DNA of 21,721 nt from the IMG/VR virus record IMGVR_UViG_3300027597_000043, positions 1 through 21,721 of that record. One strand, written 5' to 3'. Position numbers and translations under genes: made by a program. Every line of letters starts with the position of its first letter. The first letter of the stretch is position 1. The notes under the pieces are model-generated. The model had not been told where the DNA came from. It did not search any database and saw only the letters and a program-made list of their open reading frames with translations. Source of the stretch: a virus. Of the stretch, positions 20,667 through 21,721 are shown piece after piece.

Positions 20667-20693
20667 CCCCTCCCTTCACGGGGAGGGGTCTTT
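20667..20693 (+). terminator. Hairpin terminator or attenuator after the SSB gene
   Basis: CCCCTCCC (20667-20674) and GGGAGGGG (20681-20688) form an 8-bp all-paired GC-rich stem with a six-base loop, followed by TCTTT. The T-tract is short, so termination is probably partial, which would lower primase relative to SSB. The next gene is in the same direction and has its own ribosome-binding site. Confidence 0.6.
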
Positions 20694-20723
20694 CCCCAAC
20701 AATAGAAAAGTTCTGGAGGGTCC

Positions 20724-21721
20724 ATGGCCGATATCTCAGCATTCCCTGATCGCCTCAGGCCGAATGCAGACGCCATGCACGATGCCCTGACATTCTGGTT
20801 TGCCCTCTGCACTGAGGGCCAGATTGAACTCGGCTGGCGTGATCCGCACACCCAAACCCTCAACAGGTTCAAGCGTTTTGAATTGGACGAGATTGAGGAG
20901 CTTGTGACCTTTGCCTACGAGGTCAACACCAAGCCGGGCGCCAACGTCTATTTCCGGGTCTGCACCCTGCGGGATATGCCCGGCCCCACAACTGACGACC
21001 ACTTCCTCCAGGCCCCTGGCGCCCACATAGACCACGACGACGCCGCCAGCGTGGCGCGGCTATCAAGCCATCCGCTGCCGCTCAAGCCAGCCTATCTGGT
21101 GATCACTGGTCGTGACCCGGAAGTGCGCGGCCAGACATTCTGGCCGGTAGATGAGCCCATCACAGATCCCGCCATTGTGCGCGAATTAAACGGCGGATTG
21201 GCGCAATTTTTTGGCGGCGACCCCGCCGTGGTCAATCCAACCCGCCTCATGCGCCTGCCCGGCAGCATTGCGTGGCCAGTTAAGAAAGGCCGGAAGGTTG
21301 CTGAAATCACGCAGCTTTTATGGCCAGCAGATCAGCGCAGCAAGCGGCTGCACGCAAACGAATTGATCAACGTAATTCGCGCCGAAATTGCGCCGCTCGG
21401 CGTAAATTCTCAGTCCTCCGGCCTAAATTACGAAATCCCCGCCGCCAATTTGGCCGACGGCGCGAATTACGGCGCAAATTATCAGGAGCTAGTTGAGCCA
21501 GCCGAGAAGGCTTGGCAGCCACCTGTCCGCCAGAATGCACCCATCAGCGAATTGATCACCGCCACCCACCAACCCGGCCAGTGGCATTCCAGTGTCCTGC
21601 GCTTGGTGGCGTCCTGGCTGAACCGCGGGCTGTCCGACAAGGAAATCCACCTCTTCGCCCCCGCCCTGACGCTGCCCGGCTTTACCCTGCGCCAGACGCA
21701 TGAAGAGCTGCAGGCCATGAT
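20724..21721 (+). CDS. Primase-polymerase-like replication protein, 3' end missing
   Basis: The frame starts at ATG 20724, four bases after GGAGG (20715-20719), and stays open to the window end: 332 codons visible. NVYFRVCTLRD (74-84) and AHIDHDDA (100-107, Asp103, Asp105, Asp106) fit the metal-binding part of an archaeo-eukaryotic-type primase (RepB-like/prim-pol). FFGGDPAVVNPTRLMRLPGS (162-181) matches the conserved NPTRLMRLPGS block of such proteins. A C-terminal helical region (about 290-332, WHSSVLRLVASWLNRGLSDK) would be a primase C-terminal or linker domain. A helicase domain probably follows outside the window, as in many phage replicases. It would prime phage DNA synthesis. Confidence 0.7.
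   Translation, partial: MADISAFPDRLRPNADAMHDALTFWFALCTEGQIELGWRDPHTQTLNRFKRFELDEIEELVTFAYEVNTKPGANVYFRVCTLRDMPGPTTDDHFLQAPGAHIDHDDAASVARLSSHPLPLKPAYLVITGRDPEVRGQTFWPVDEPITDPAIVRELNGGLAQFFGGDPAVVNPTRLMRLPGSIAWPVKKGRKVAEITQLLWPADQRSKRLHANELINVIRAEIAPLGVNSQSSGLNYEIPAANLADGANYGANYQELVEPAEKAWQPPVRQNAPISELITATHQPGQWHSSVLRLVASWLNRGLSDKEIHLFAPALTLPGFTLRQTHEELQAM

Noticed and set aside
1-21721. CRISPR arrays, tRNA, rRNA or insertion sequences
   Set aside because: No regularly spaced direct repeats, no cloverleaf-like segments noticed, and no transposase or terminal inverted repeats found by reading; small RNAs cannot be excluded without computation.

Overview
The window is a 21.7-kb piece of a tailed bacteriophage (or prophage) genome. 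Genes are packed head to tail with ATGA, TGATG or TAATG overlaps, there are no host metabolic genes, and the order is typical of a short-tailed (podovirus-like) phage: lysis, head-tail adaptor, fibre, nozzle, large glycine/alanine/glutamine-rich ejection proteins. The base composition looks moderately GC-rich. The holin resembles the GTA-type 3TM family and the lysin is a GH108-type enzyme. Both are common in phages of Alphaproteobacteria, so that host group is likely but not proven. No integrase, terminase, portal or capsid gene lies inside the window.

Region 1 (1-3112, + strand) holds the end of a coiled-coil protein, a GT-A type glycosyltransferase, two unknown small proteins (one with an N-terminal membrane anchor), a holin and an endolysin. 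Region 2 (3119-15249, + strand) starts at a plausible sigma70-type promoter. It encodes a head-tail adaptor, a fibre-like beta protein with an internal triplication, a nozzle/DNA-stabilisation protein carrying an apparent inserted Ig-like domain, a small tryptophan-rich protein and four very large proteins (631, 501, 889 and 683 aa). These four look like internal virion/ejection proteins. It ends one base from an opposing operon, at a small inverted repeat.

Region 3 (15251-18633, - strand) is a leftward operon of sixteen small genes. Most are unknown, but it includes a zinc-ribbon helix-turn-helix protein, a MarR-like regulator and an XRE regulator at its distal end, and three very short membrane peptides of 16, 27 and 54 residues. 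Five start sites in it share nearly the same Shine-Dalgarno/ATGA cassette, which forces four upstream proteins to end in similar residues (LGEKE, LGEKE, LGEKQ, LEKGK).

Region 4 (18634-18783) is a 150-bp divergent control region. A 19-bp inverted repeat exactly fills the spacer of the leftward promoter. The rightward promoter appears to give a leaderless mRNA for a Cro/YdaS-like regulator. Region 5 (18784-21721, + strand) is the early replication/recombination operon: regulator, a small AT-rich protein, a PD-(D/E)XK nuclease, an 18-residue basic micro-ORF with a perfect Shine-Dalgarno, a DUF2815-type single-strand DNA-binding protein with a bacterial-SSB-like tail, a hairpin terminator/attenuator, and the start of a primase-polymerase-like replication protein that runs off the window.

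Most interesting for follow-up are the divergent switch, the repeated translation-start cassette with its micro-ORFs, and the 18-residue peptide upstream of the SSB. No CRISPR array, tRNA, rRNA or insertion sequence was seen, and no stretch over 300 bases lacks a gene.
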